DNA of 34,823 nt from a bacterium (GTDB lineage Bacteria; Armatimonadota; Chthonomonadetes; Chthonomonadales; CAJBBX01): positions 1 through 34,823 of the forward strand of contig JAJZOL010000172.1 in NCBI GenBank assembly GCA_021811565.1, written 5' to 3'. Below, in pieces: positions 24,924-33,330 of the stretch. The notes beneath the pieces were generated by a model. It saw only the letters and a program-made list of their open reading frames with translations. It did no database searches and was not told the origin of the DNA. Both the position numbers and the translations under genes were made by a program. The stretch's first letter is position 1, and each line of letters starts with the position of its first letter.

Positions 24924-25751
24924 ATGTATAGATGTTTGTCGCCGTGGGCTTTGGGAATGACAGTTAAAAACCTGCATGAAGAGTTGCAAATTGCGAGCAA
25001 AACCGGTTATGACGGATTGGAATTCAGCATACAGGAAGTTGCTGATTTAATAGATAAGGAAGGCTCCAACGCCGTAAGAGAGATGTTCTGCGAAGTGCAT
25101 TTATGGCCCGCCGGATGGGGGTTGCCCGTGGATTGGCGCGGGGCTGAAGACAGATGGCGGGAAGGTTTGCGCGCTCTGCCAAGGTTCGCCTCGGCTTCCC
25201 AGCAATTGGGTTGCTCCCGAACCAGTACTTGGATCATGCCGGGATCCAACGATAGGATGTTCGAGGAAAATCGTGCCTTCCATATTCAGCGATTCAAGCC
25301 CATCGCGGAGATTTTGGCCGAGCACGATTGCCGACTAGGCTTGGAGTTCGTCGGGCCGAAAACCTCCCGGGATGCGTTTAAATACCCATTCATTTACACA
25401 CTGGACGCCATGATGGATATGGCGAGGGAGATTGGGCCGAATGTGGGTTTACTACTCGATTGCTGGCATTGGCATACCTCCGGCGGGAGCGTGGAGGATA
25501 TTCTCAAACTGCAACCAAAGGATATCGTCTATGTGCATGTAAGTGACGCACCTGCAGGTGTCTCAATGGAGGAATACCTCGACCATCGCCGATGCCTCCC
25601 GGGAGCGACAGGCGTCATTGATCTGCCAGGATTTCTTAACGCTTTAAATGCCATTGGATATGATGGGCCGGTAACTCCCGAGCCCTTTGGAAATCCAGCC
25701 GTATGGTCATTGGACGGCTTGAACACTGCCTGGAGGAAAATAACTCGATAG
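24924..25751 (+). CDS. Sugar phosphate isomerase/epimerase-like TIM-barrel protein
   Basis: The 275-residue protein belongs to the xylose-isomerase-like TIM-barrel superfamily. Candidate metal ligands lie in LGLEFVGP (Glu), LLLDCWHWHTSGG (Asp, His), VYVHVSDAP (His, Asp) and TPEPFG (Glu). The strings YDGLEFS and LLDCWHWH resemble proteins annotated as sugar phosphate isomerases or inosose dehydratase/IolE relatives. AAAGGAGAG just upstream gives a strong ribosome site for ATG 24924. It lies 120 bp after the dTDP-sugar genes, behind a possible weak hairpin, so linkage to polysaccharide synthesis is uncertain. The substrate is unknown. Confidence 0.85.
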   Translation: MYRCLSPWALGMTVKNLHEELQIASKTGYDGLEFSIQEVADLIDKEGSNAVREMFCEVHLWPAGWGLPVDWRGAEDRWREGLRALPRFASASQQLGCSRTSTWIMPGSNDRMFEENRAFHIQRFKPIAEILAEHDCRLGLEFVGPKTSRDAFKYPFIYTLDAMMDMAREIGPNVGLLLDCWHWHTSGGSVEDILKLQPKDIVYVHVSDAPAGVSMEEYLDHRRCLPGATGVIDLPGFLNALNAIGYDGPVTPEPFGNPAVWSLDGLNTAWRKITR

Positions 25752-25790
25752 GATGGATATACGCCAGGCATGTAACCGTATGAATACTAT

Positions 25791-25807
25791 GAGGATGTCA
25801 TATCCTC
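25791..25807 (+). terminator. Short hairpin before the M50 protease gene
   Basis: GAGGAT (25791-25796) and ATCCTC (25802-25807) form a 6-bp stem with a 5-nt loop, followed by TCATTTTC. It is a weak terminator candidate for the TIM-barrel gene. Confidence 0.3.
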
Positions 25808-25832
25808 TCATTTTCAATTGGGAGTGTTCGTA

Positions 25833-26972
25833 ATGTCCGTACCGCCCGAAAAAGATCGTCATACCGCTCAGCACGTCACGCCTGGCGGAGCATGGACCCT
25901 CAGCTTGGGCACGGTGGCGGGCATTCCTATCCGTATTCATTTCACTTTTTTGCTTCTGCTTCCATGGATTGCGTTTGTCTCCAATGGAAACATGACCTTC
26001 ATCACCATCATATACGTGCTGGGGCTTTTCTCCTGCGTTCTCCTGCATGAACTTGGTCATAGCATTGTTGCGCAGAAGTTCGGTCTCAAAGTTAATGAGA
26101 TTGTTTTATACCCCATCGGGGGAGTGGCACGCATGGAGGAGTTGCCCGCCAAGATGCAGGAACTGATCGTGGCGTTGGCTGGCCCCGCAGTAAACGTGGT
26201 GATCGCCGCGATCATCCTAACGGTTCTCACCGCATTCGGGAAGCTCGCGCCATGGAGCGCTACGCTTTACACCACGAACGGGTTTTGGTGGCAGAAAGTG
26301 GCGGGCGCCAATATCGTTCTGGCGCTATTCAATCTCATTCCGGCGTTTCCAATGGATGGCGGGAGGGTGCTACGCGCCATTCTAGCCATGAGAATGGGAC
26401 AGGTTCGCGCCACTGACATCGCCGCATCTGTGGGTCAGTTCCTCGCCATAGTGTTCGGCTTTGTCGGGATATTCGAAAGCCCCATGCTCATCATCATCGC
26501 CTTCTTCATCTATCTTGGCGCCGGGCAGGAAGCCGCAATGTATCGGGGAAAAGCTCTTGTGGAGGGCGTGAAGGTCGCCGAGGCGATGATTACCGACTTC
26601 AAGGTTTTGCCCGTTGGCGCCACACTGCAGCAAGCCGCTGAATTGCTGTTGCAAACCTCCCAACAGGATTTCCCGGTAATGATGGACCGACAGGTGATAG
26701 GCGTTCTCTCCCGGCAGAACTTGTTAAGAGGGATTTCCAACATTGGAGGCGATGGATACGTGGCGGGCGTGATGGATCGTGAGTATCTGACCGCGACTCC
26801 AGAGGATAGCCTGAGTGATTTGGCCGCGAAAATGAGCGGCACTCAAAACACCTGCGCAATGGTGATGTATCAAGGCAATCTGGTTGGGATTGTCACGATG
26901 GAGAACATGGCGGAGCTTCTTGTTTTGAGAAAATTGATGCAAAAGAATAACCCCAACCCTCACAACGTTTGA
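25833..26972 (+). CDS. M50 site-2-type intramembrane zinc metalloprotease with CBS domains
   Basis: The 379-residue membrane protease has the zinc motif H72-E-L-G-H76 in a membrane segment. The third ligand is D175 in the family motif NLIPAFPMDGGR. About six spans run to residue 240, followed by a paired CBS (Bateman) domain (about 245-370; VLPVGATLQQAAELL, FPVMMDRQVIGVLSRQ, VGIVTMENM). This is the SpoIVFB/Rip3-like group 3 of site-2 proteases, in which CBS domains probably sense adenine nucleotides. Substrates are typically membrane-bound anti-sigma or signalling factors; none is evident here. ATG 25833 has GGGAG 7 nt upstream; a TTG at 25818 is less likely. Confidence 0.93.
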   Translation: MSVPPEKDRHTAQHVTPGGAWTLSLGTVAGIPIRIHFTFLLLLPWIAFVSNGNMTFITIIYVLGLFSCVLLHELGHSIVAQKFGLKVNEIVLYPIGGVARMEELPAKMQELIVALAGPAVNVVIAAIILTVLTAFGKLAPWSATLYTTNGFWWQKVAGANIVLALFNLIPAFPMDGGRVLRAILAMRMGQVRATDIAASVGQFLAIVFGFVGIFESPMLIIIAFFIYLGAGQEAAMYRGKALVEGVKVAEAMITDFKVLPVGATLQQAAELLLQTSQQDFPVMMDRQVIGVLSRQNLLRGISNIGGDGYVAGVMDREYLTATPEDSLSDLAAKMSGTQNTCAMVMYQGNLVGIVTMENMAELLVLRKLMQKNNPNPHNV

Positions 26973-26974
26973 GA

Positions 26975-27004
26975 TTGACGTTTCACGGTTCCATTCGCTA
27001 TACT
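26975..27004 (+). promoter_or_regulatory. Strong sigma-70 promoter for the tRNA-Ser transcript
   Basis: TTGACG (26975-26980), an 18-bp spacer and TATACT (26999-27004). The start point would be near 27011, leaving about 88 nt of leader before the mature tRNA. Confidence 0.75.
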
Positions 27005-27015
27005 ATTAAGGAATT

Positions 27016-27087
27016 TATGGCGGATGGAATGGCAAATGCCACACTCGGCGAAATCCCTGAAAGGCGTTTTTGCAGCATACCGCCATA
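27016..27087 (+). ncRNA. Structured leader RNA of unknown class before tRNA-Ser
   Basis: The leader is closed by an 8-bp stem TATGGCGG (27016-27023) / CCGCCATA (27080-27087). Inside are a hairpin TGGC/GCCA around 27030-27041 and a 6-bp helix GCGAAA / TTTTGC near 27048-27073 (one G-U), giving a plausible three-way junction. It starts only about 5 nt after the predicted transcription start. It does not match the SRP RNA, T-box or common riboswitch cores I know. It could be a processed leader, a small RNA or chance pairing. A 34-codon frame from ATG 27018 runs into the tRNA and is a less likely reading. Confidence 0.35.
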
Positions 27088-27098
27088 TGAAGTTTTAT

Positions 27099-27182
27099 GG
27101 AGAGGTGTCCGAGCGGTTTAAGGACCCCGTCTTGAAAACGGGTAGGTGATGAGCCTCGCGGGTTCGAATCCCGCCCTCTCCG
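27099..27182 (+). tRNA. tRNA-Ser (anticodon UGA)
   Basis: An 84-nt cloverleaf: acceptor GGAGAGG / CCTCTCC with discriminator G at 27182, D-stem TCC/GGA, anticodon stem CCCGT/ACGGG with loop CTTGAAA (anticodon TGA at 27133-27135), a long variable arm typical of serine tRNAs, and T-arm GCGGG-TTCGAAT-CCCGC. CCA is not encoded, so it must be added after transcription. No terminator is seen between it and the beta-galactosidase gene 56 bp downstream. Confidence 0.96.
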
Positions 27183-27238
27183 TATTCGATCCCTCCCTCT
27201 AATCGTAAATCAAATTCACCCTTTTACAGGAGATTAAC

Positions 27239-30214
27239 GTGAAACGGAACCTCTTCAGAAATGTCCTCCCTTACGGCATCCTCCTTACGTTGTTCTTCGG
27301 GGTAGCGGCGTTACAGGCGAAAGCCAATGACCATATCTTTCCCCCATCTCCTGCTGCAAGCCCTTACATCAATTTCGATAGTCACGGTTTTTTGATCAAT
27401 GGCAAACGAACTTTCATCGTCTCCGCCGGAATGGAGTATGCTCGCGTGCCTCGAGACCTCTGGCGAGACAGATTGCTGAGACTAAAACGAGCGGGATTTA
27501 ACTGTGTGGAGATGTATAACTTCTGGAACTGGCATGAACCGGAAGAGGGAAAATTCGATTTCACCGGCAGTCATGATCTAAACGCTTACCTGCAACTGGT
27601 GAAAAAGATGGGGATGTACGCGATCTGCCGTGTGGGACCCTATTACTGCGCTGAGTGGACGAACGGAGGATATCCTATCTGGCTTCGCTCCAAGCCAGGT
27701 CTGGTTGCGCGTGTGAACAACCCGGTCTTTCTCAAATATGTCGATCGCTATTTTGACAAACTCATACCGATCGTCGCGAAGAATCAAATCAATCACGGGG
27801 GACCGGTAATATTGGTTCAGTTGGAGAATGAACACCCTGGCGGATGGGGCACCGAGGATCACACAAACGGGTACCTTTCTCACCTGAGGAAAAAAGCGCT
27901 ATCGCTTGGTTTGCAGGTGCCATATTTCTACAGCGGGCTGCATCATGGAAGCGACCCGGCGGGAAACAGCATGCTTGACGATCCAACCCGCCCCAATCCT
28001 TGGATGACCACCGAGTTCTGGAGCGTGTGGTACTCCGATTACGGTCCGCATCCCGGTGACGCCAGAACATACAGTCGCCGAACTTGGAAGATCATAGCTC
28101 ATGGCGGCAACGGATACAACTACTACATGGCGCATGGGGGTTCCAACTTCGGTTACACCAACAACAACGAAGACGCAGCCTCTTACGATTACGGCGCGGC
28201 GGTGGGTCAGGGAGGTGATCTTCGCCCTATGTACTACGCCTTCAAACGCGCAGCGTGGTTCGCTCGGAGCTTCGAGGATATTCTTGAAAACAGCAACGAT
28301 GCTTCCGAGGACTATCAAGGAACGGCATCGAATTCAGAAGTGCGCGTTACGGCGAGAAAAAGCCCCGCCGGAACGATCGTATTCTTGGATAACCCGTCTA
28401 ACTCATCGGCTGAAACCACCGTGCAAGTGCCGCAAAACACCGGTCTTTCAACCTCAGGCGAATTAACATTGGAACCGGAAGAGATCATTCCCGTAGTCGA
28501 GGGATTTAAAATCGCGCCAAATGTGACCATCTCCTGGGCGCCGACAAGAGTTTTGGGAATCTTTCCCCAAGGCGATACGGTTACCATGGTGGTATACGGT
28601 CAACCCGGATCGCCAGCCGAGGTGTTATTCAAAGCCCCACCCGGAGCTCATATCCTTCAAGGCGCACGAAACATGAAACGCATGGAGGGTAACTTCATCC
28701 TACTTAAAACTCGATTCTCCGATGGAGAACCCGAAGAGTATGTTTTTTCGGACGGCAAGAGGAGAATTCGAGTATTAGCGATGAGCCAATCGCTTGCGGA
28801 AAGGACTTGGCTTGTACACTCAGGCGAACAGCCTTTTATCGTATGCGGCCCCCATTATATCGGAGACGCCTTCCTTCGGAATGGAAAGCTGATCATAAAC
28901 GCGGAGTTGCCTTGGGTTCAAACAAAGGTTCCAGCAGCACTCGCCTACTCCGCGTCTGACATCCCTGTTCGACTGCGATCGGAACGCGTATCCTTCAATC
29001 ATCCCAAGCAACTCACTCTGAGCGGATGGGAGGTTCGCAGCGCCATGCAGGCTGCATCCCCCCATTACAAAGATCAGACTTGGTTGAAAAGCGCCAAGCC
29101 GCTTCAAATGGGTTCCGATGGGGATTTAACCGCCGACGCATGGTATCGCACTAGGATTGACGTTCCAAAAGCGGGTGACTATTCCTTCCACGCTCAAGCA
29201 GGAGGGGACCGCATGATCGCCTATGTCGATGGAAAGCGCGTGGGTGCGGGTAACCTCCACGAAGGAAATATCACACTCCGTCTCCCGTCGGGAAGGCATA
29301 TCCTCGCAATCTTCACCGCGCATGATGGCAGAAGCAAGATATGCTGCAGCCCGGGACCGATCGACACTTACGATCCCAAAGGGCTGATGGGAACGGTTTC
29401 GCTTCAAAACGGAAAACGGGTTGAGTTGCAAGGCTGGCGGATGATGCCCGCAAACGGTCGAGAAGACGTGACCAACGGTCCTCCATCACCCGATGATCCT
29501 CGTTGGAAAAGCTACATGGTGGGAGCGGACGCATTTAATCAGCAGCCCGGGTATGCATGGTTCCAAACAACATTCACTCCCGTCGTGACAAAGAATCAAA
29601 TGCTGATCTTCGAGAGCGTGGATGACAACGGAACCGTCTTCGTAAACGGCAAGGAGATTTCTCATCACACCGGATGGAATGAACCCTTCAATGTCTCATT
29701 GGATGGTATTTTGAAGGCGAATGAGCCTGCGGTTGTATCCGTCTTTGTGCATAACACAGCAAACGTGGGCGGAATCGCCAAACCGGTCTACTTCACGAAT
29801 TACACCGGAGAGGGGGTTTCCATCGGAGAGTGGCGAATGAAGGGAGGTCCAGGAGATCCCAATTCCAACATCGGATGGTCGAAATTGACCCAATCTGAAA
29901 AATTCGCTGGCCCGACATACTTCCGCACATCCTTCATCACCGATCCTCCAGCGGAGATCGGAACGCACCCCATTTGGAGGGTTGTCATCACCAGCATGGG
30001 GCACGGTTCGGTATGGGTGAACGGGCACAATCTCGGCAGATATCCAGAGAAAATCCCGATTAACGGGTTATACATCCCCGAATGCTGGTTGAAGCATGGC
30101 AGGAACACATTGGTAATCTACGATGAGGATGGCACTCGCCCGGACAAGGTGACGGTATCCTCGGAACTTGCCGCCAGCAGGGATGCTTATGAGTTGGTTG
30201 GCGAGACAAGGTAG
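27239..30214 (+). CDS. Secreted GH35 beta-galactosidase
   Basis: The 991-residue protein starts at GTG 27239 with AGGAGAT 5 nt upstream and carries a signal peptide (hydrophobic core at about 12-26, cleavage near QAKA). The GH35 (beta/alpha)8 barrel covers about residues 45-345, with the hallmark ARVPRDLWRDRL and the stretch around YNFWNWHEPEEGKFDF. The acid/base is E198 in LENEHPGG (family usually NEYG) and the nucleophile is E259 in MTTEFWSVWY (family usually EFW-x-GW). Several beta-sandwich domains follow, the last two jelly-roll-like with VNGKEISHHTGW and VNGHNLGRYPEKIP. It should remove terminal beta-galactose from outside polysaccharides. It may be transcribed by read-through from the tRNA promoter. 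Confidence 0.93.
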   Translation: MKRNLFRNVLPYGILLTLFFGVAALQAKANDHIFPPSPAASPYINFDSHGFLINGKRTFIVSAGMEYARVPRDLWRDRLLRLKRAGFNCVEMYNFWNWHEPEEGKFDFTGSHDLNAYLQLVKKMGMYAICRVGPYYCAEWTNGGYPIWLRSKPGLVARVNNPVFLKYVDRYFDKLIPIVAKNQINHGGPVILVQLENEHPGGWGTEDHTNGYLSHLRKKALSLGLQVPYFYSGLHHGSDPAGNSMLDDPTRPNPWMTTEFWSVWYSDYGPHPGDARTYSRRTWKIIAHGGNGYNYYMAHGGSNFGYTNNNEDAASYDYGAAVGQGGDLRPMYYAFKRAAWFARSFEDILENSNDASEDYQGTASNSEVRVTARKSPAGTIVFLDNPSNSSAETTVQVPQNTGLSTSGELTLEPEEIIPVVEGFKIAPNVTISWAPTRVLGIFPQGDTVTMVVYGQPGSPAEVLFKAPPGAHILQGARNMKRMEGNFILLKTRFSDGEPEEYVFSDGKRRIRVLAMSQSLAERTWLVHSGEQPFIVCGPHYIGDAFLRNGKLIINAELPWVQTKVPAALAYSASDIPVRLRSERVSFNHPKQLTLSGWEVRSAMQAASPHYKDQTWLKSAKPLQMGSDGDLTADAWYRTRIDVPKAGDYSFHAQAGGDRMIAYVDGKRVGAGNLHEGNITLRLPSGRHILAIFTAHDGRSKICCSPGPIDTYDPKGLMGTVSLQNGKRVELQGWRMMPANGREDVTNGPPSPDDPRWKSYMVGADAFNQQPGYAWFQTTFTPVVTKNQMLIFESVDDNGTVFVNGKEISHHTGWNEPFNVSLDGILKANEPAVVSVFVHNTANVGGIAKPVYFTNYTGEGVSIGEWRMKGGPGDPNSNIGWSKLTQSEKFAGPTYFRTSFITDPPAEIGTHPIWRVVITSMGHGSVWVNGHNLGRYPEKIPINGLYIPECWLKHGRNTLVIYDEDGTRPDKVTVSSELAASRDAYELVGETR

Positions 30215-30283
30215 CGTAAGTCGGCTGTCGGGCTTAAACGTCTGATTTCCGAAATCGTCACTTCATCCGGATGATTATGAAGC

Positions 30284-30329
30284 GAGCGTTGGCGAAAATG
30301 ATCCTTGGATCATAGCCAACGCTCTTTTT
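30284..30329 (+). terminator. Rho-independent terminator after the beta-galactosidase
   Basis: GAGCGTTGGC (30284-30293) pairs perfectly with GCCAACGCTC (30315-30324). An inner stem ATGATCC/GGATCAT extends the hairpin, and TTTTT follows. Confidence 0.9.
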
Positions 30330-30390
30330 CACATAGCATCAATGATTGTCCCTATGCGGTCACCGAATGCAGACCTATCGATATGCGTGT

Positions 30391-30419
30391 CAAAAATGCA
30401 TATGCGCAAAGCATTTTTG
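30391..30419 (-). terminator. Possible terminator of the Na/Pi cotransporter gene
   Basis: CAAAAATGC (30391-30399) and GCATTTTTG (30411-30419) form a perfect 9-bp inverted repeat with an 11-nt loop. A-rich and T-rich halves let it act in either direction; on the minus strand it lies 71 bp past the stop codon of the gene ending at 30490. Confidence 0.45.
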
Positions 30420-30489
30420 AAAATGTGAATACAAGGATTGAATCAGATATTTACATAATCAACCGATTTCGTTCCCCTAAATATACGGT

Positions 30490-32124
30490 TCAGACCGCCT
30501 GTGGAGCCGCAGGAGCGTCCCCGGTGACGGAAGCCTTCTCTGTGGCGGGAGAGATATTGGAAAGCAACTTGGAGAGCCGATGCGTCATCCAGCCCACAAG
30601 CTCGAAATCGTCCACCAACGCCAGGAGGGACACTCGGGCGCTCATATCCCCCTCCGCAGCCGTCATGCAGAAAGTCCGCACATCCTCTATCAACGGTCCG
30701 TGCGTTCGGGTCTGCACCCGAAGCGTTTCGATGTCGTTTGCATTCAAAGTGTCAGCAGCCGTTGCCGCAAGAGCGAGTAGCTGGTCAATGGCATCTGTCA
30801 GCTTTTTGACCACCTCCTTCTCCTTATTTGACTCCGTGAGGCGGATTGCCGCATCCTTGAATTCGATCACGCTCTCCTCGAGATAGCGGATCAAAGAGAG
30901 CTCCTCGCGCATATGGTGCAGCCGATCCGCAGCGTCCGAACTCAATTGATTATGACTTGAAAGCCGATTGGCGAAGTTTTCCGCCTCCCCTGCAAGGGTG
31001 CTGAACGCCTCCTGAACCGGACTTGATCCGGATCCGGATTTTCCGTTCTCCGCAAGCACATCACGGATATGCCGCAGCAGTCTCGCATGCTCCTTTGCGA
31101 GCAGATCCATGGCTGTGAGTGAATCCCCTATCGCCTGTTCATTGATATACTGCGGTCGTGAATCCTTCTCCTCCCGCGCGTCGGGCCAAATCCTTTTCAG
31201 AACCGCCCAACAGGGAAGTATGACGAACATCAGGGTCAACGCCGGTAAGAGGTTGGAAAGGAGAAACGCCGCCGCCACCTGTAGCCTGCGATCGGGATTG
31301 AACGCGATCACCGCCGCCTTGACGAGCGGGATCCCCGTCAAATTTTCCAAATAGAAGAGCGCGATCATTAATATCCCGCTCCAAACGCAGAACAGGTCTT
31401 CAAGGCGCACCAATCTAAGAGAGGTTCCGCGTAATCCCGACGCGAGGATCGCCCGGAGCGCGATCGCCCCGAGGTTGGTTCCGTAGATCAGCATCAAAGC
31501 CTGGTTCATGTTGAACGCCCCCGCGCCGGTCAGTGTAATGATGAGGAGCGCGGCGCCTGTGTTGGATTGCAGCAGAGCCGCCGCAACGATACCAACCAAA
31601 AACGCCAGCATGGGAGCGGAGGCTGTGGTGGCAATGATCGCATGAAACCACACCATGTTTTTCAACGGAGCGGCGCCCCGCCCCATCGTCTCCAAACCAT
31701 AAAGCATTAGAGCCACTCCGAAGAGCGCCCCTGCGGCGGGCCGCCACCCAGGCTTGCGGATCACACCCACCAAAATGCCCGCGAAACCGACGCAATACGC
31801 CACGATGGGATGAATATTGAAGGTCGCCACAAACGCCAGAAAGGTCAAACCCACATTAGCCCAGACGATTACGGGAAGGGCGCTCTGGGAATCGATCACA
31901 GTGCTGCTTACCATACTGACAAGGATGAACGTTACGGCGGTGGCGCTCTGCATCAATGCACCGAACACCGTCCCCATCAGACAGTCCCCCCAGACGGAAC
32001 CCGTGCTTTTGGCAACCGCAGCGCGAAAGCTGCTCGCGGAGACCCTTCGCAGGTTATCTCCCACGGATTGCAAACCGACGAAAAACAGCCCCAGCCCCAG
32101 AACCAAAGATTCCAACATGCCCAT
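30490..32124 (-). CDS. Na/Pi cotransporter-like membrane protein with PhoU-like tail
   Basis: The 544-residue protein has two repeated transporter halves in residues 1-310. Each holds the family's QS motif: LMQSATAVTFILV in the first and LLQSNTGAALLII in the second. The C-terminal 200 residues are soluble, helical and PhoU-like (heptad-rich HARLLRHIRDVLAEN and similar). The layout matches NptA/YjbB-type sodium/phosphate cotransporters, which often move phosphate out of the cell. The QSS motif of classical members is changed to QSA and QSN, so phosphate specificity is not assured. GAGGTGAG upstream of ATG 32124 is a good ribosome site; ATG 32118 is also in frame. No phosphate-regulon genes are adjacent. 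Confidence 0.88.
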   Translation of the reverse strand: MGMLESLVLGLGLFFVGLQSVGDNLRRVSASSFRAAVAKSTGSVWGDCLMGTVFGALMQSATAVTFILVSMVSSTVIDSQSALPVIVWANVGLTFLAFVATFNIHPIVAYCVGFAGILVGVIRKPGWRPAAGALFGVALMLYGLETMGRGAAPLKNMVWFHAIIATTASAPMLAFLVGIVAAALLQSNTGAALLIITLTGAGAFNMNQALMLIYGTNLGAIALRAILASGLRGTSLRLVRLEDLFCVWSGILMIALFYLENLTGIPLVKAAVIAFNPDRRLQVAAAFLLSNLLPALTLMFVILPCWAVLKRIWPDAREEKDSRPQYINEQAIGDSLTAMDLLAKEHARLLRHIRDVLAENGKSGSGSSPVQEAFSTLAGEAENFANRLSSHNQLSSDAADRLHHMREELSLIRYLEESVIEFKDAAIRLTESNKEKEVVKKLTDAIDQLLALAATAADTLNANDIETLRVQTRTHGPLIEDVRTFCMTAAEGDMSARVSLLALVDDFELVGWMTHRLSKLLSNISPATEKASVTGDAPAAPQAV

Positions 32125-32403
32125 GGCGGCTCACCTCGATAAGGATTGGGTCGATGATCGAAGATAAAAAAGGAATGCTCGTAACGTTAACCTTAAGAAT
32201 ACACCCCAAATGGGAAATTTCCTATCTTTGGAAGAGGAACAGGGGAAAGTTAGGAATTGAAAGTCAAAATTTTCTTAAGAACCGAGGATATCTGTCTTTC
32301 CTTTTGTAACAAAGTGGTCTCGTCAAATGATAGAAAGACAAAATACCGGTATGAAACTTCCTCATCCCGGATTATTACAATCATCAGAACGCGCATTCCA
32401 TCA

Positions 32404-33114
32404 TTAGGCTAATGATAATCGCCGCTTTAGCAGGAACGCCAATCCGGGAAAAACACCGGATAAAAGAAACGGTAAACACCCGGGTTCCGGAACAGATTTT
32501 GCGGGAGCGGATGGATCATATTTTATGTCTAACGTATTGATTGCAAATGAATCTCCTCTGTTGACCATTTTAAAATCAATCCTTGAAATATTCGGCGTGT
32601 CACTGGATACACCTAAAAACACGGCGGGAAGGCCACTCGAGGAATCTGCATATCCTGATCCGCTATAGATGCCTAATAAGCCATTATGGCTATCATAGGC
32701 TGATATGCTTGCCGTATACCCTCCCCCATTATACGGCATGATATTCGCCCCCGCCGATGATATGGGAGTATCGAATGTGATGTTCAAACTGCTATTACCT
32801 GTCCAATCCCACAATATTATCGATCCGTGTGGCAACAGATTCCCCCACCAACCATAAGCGGATTTATTAATGGATAATTGACCGCCCATTGAATCGCTAA
32901 TGGTACCGGTGATTCCACCCAATGAGTTGAAATTGGATGGGTCTGAAATGAATTTCGCTCCTGTTCCATATTGGCTCCAATCCACTGAATCCGTCGCATT
33001 CAAACTCCCTCTGTCACCAATAAAAAACACCTGCGTCTTGGCTGTCTTGCTCATACAGAAAATCATGAACGTTGCGGACGCGAATGCGGCAATTACTCTC
33101 TTCTTGAAAAGCAT
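32404..33114 (-). CDS. PEP-CTERM sorting-domain surface protein, copy 1
   Basis: This 236-residue protein has a signal peptide (basic MLFKKRV, hydrophobic core, cleavage near SKTAKTQ) and ends with a typical PEP-CTERM sorting signal: VPEPG, a hydrophobic segment and KRR near the C-terminus. Exosortases cut such proteins after export to the cell surface or exopolysaccharide. The beta-rich central domain shares SAAGANI, ISAYDS-x-N-x-LLG, FLGVSS and FAINTLDI with the neighbouring paralogue, which is also exactly 236 residues. ATG 33114 is chosen because AAGGAG lies 7 nt upstream; ATG 33129 would overlap that site and adds five residues. A sigma-54 promoter lies 57 bp upstream. No exosortase is in the window. 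Confidence 0.88.
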   Translation of the reverse strand: MLFKKRVIAAFASATFMIFCMSKTAKTQVFFIGDRGSLNATDSVDWSQYGTGAKFISDPSNFNSLGGITGTISDSMGGQLSINKSAYGWWGNLLPHGSIILWDWTGNSSLNITFDTPISSAGANIMPYNGGGYTASISAYDSHNGLLGIYSGSGYADSSSGLPAVFLGVSSDTPNISRIDFKMVNRGDSFAINTLDIKYDPSAPAKSVPEPGCLPFLLSGVFPGLAFLLKRRLSLA

Positions 33115-33170
33115 TTTAGTCTCCTTCATCCTGAAAGTGTAGGGTATACAGTCCCTTAAATATCAAATAC

Positions 33171-33187
33171 TGCAATTATCATGCCAA
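33171..33187 (-). promoter_or_regulatory. Sigma-54 (-24/-12) promoter of PEP-CTERM gene 1
   Basis: On the minus strand this reads TTGGCATGATAATTGCA. It has the same TTGGCATG and TTGCA boxes as the sugar transferase promoter and exact 12-bp GG-to-GC spacing (33185 to 33173). The start point would be near 33161, about 47 nt before ATG 33114. Confidence 0.8.
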
Positions 33188-33299
33188 ACTGTTAGCTGAT
33201 TCATGTAATAATAGATATATTTACCAGGCTAAAGCACCTATTCAACACTAACAATGTTATCTTTGAGTAGTCACATATCCTCCTTATGATAATTTGAGA

Positions 33300-33311
33300 A
33301 ACTAATTAATC
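33300..33311 (-). promoter_or_regulatory. Candidate enhancer element, copy B
   Basis: GATTAATTAGTT on the minus strand, identical to the 12-mer at 16558-16569 and in the same direction relative to its promoter. It lies about 120 bp upstream of the -24 box, within the normal range for sigma-54 activator sites. Confidence 0.4.
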
Positions 33312-33328
33312 ATCCCATGGTGTCACAT
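33309..33328 (-). promoter_or_regulatory. 20-bp element shared by both PEP-CTERM upstream regions, copy 1
   Basis: Minus-strand ATGTGACACCATGGGATGAT matches the element at 34646-34665 at 17 of 20 positions. It abuts the 12-bp candidate enhancer element. A perfect palindrome TCACATATGTGA (33323-33334, plus strand) overlaps its end. Confidence 0.35.
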
Positions 33329-33330
33329 AT

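Noticed and set aside
27018-27122. Small open frame from ATG 27018, with AAGGA upstream, running into tRNA-Ser
   Set aside because: It would end inside the D-loop of a well-supported tRNA, and the ribosome site would overlap the predicted transcript start; RNA structure explains the region better.
30305-30886. Plus-strand open frame of 193 codons
   Set aside because: Most of it is antisense to the Na/Pi cotransporter gene, whose protein shows clear family motifs; the frame has no recognisable protein features and begins in a terminator region.
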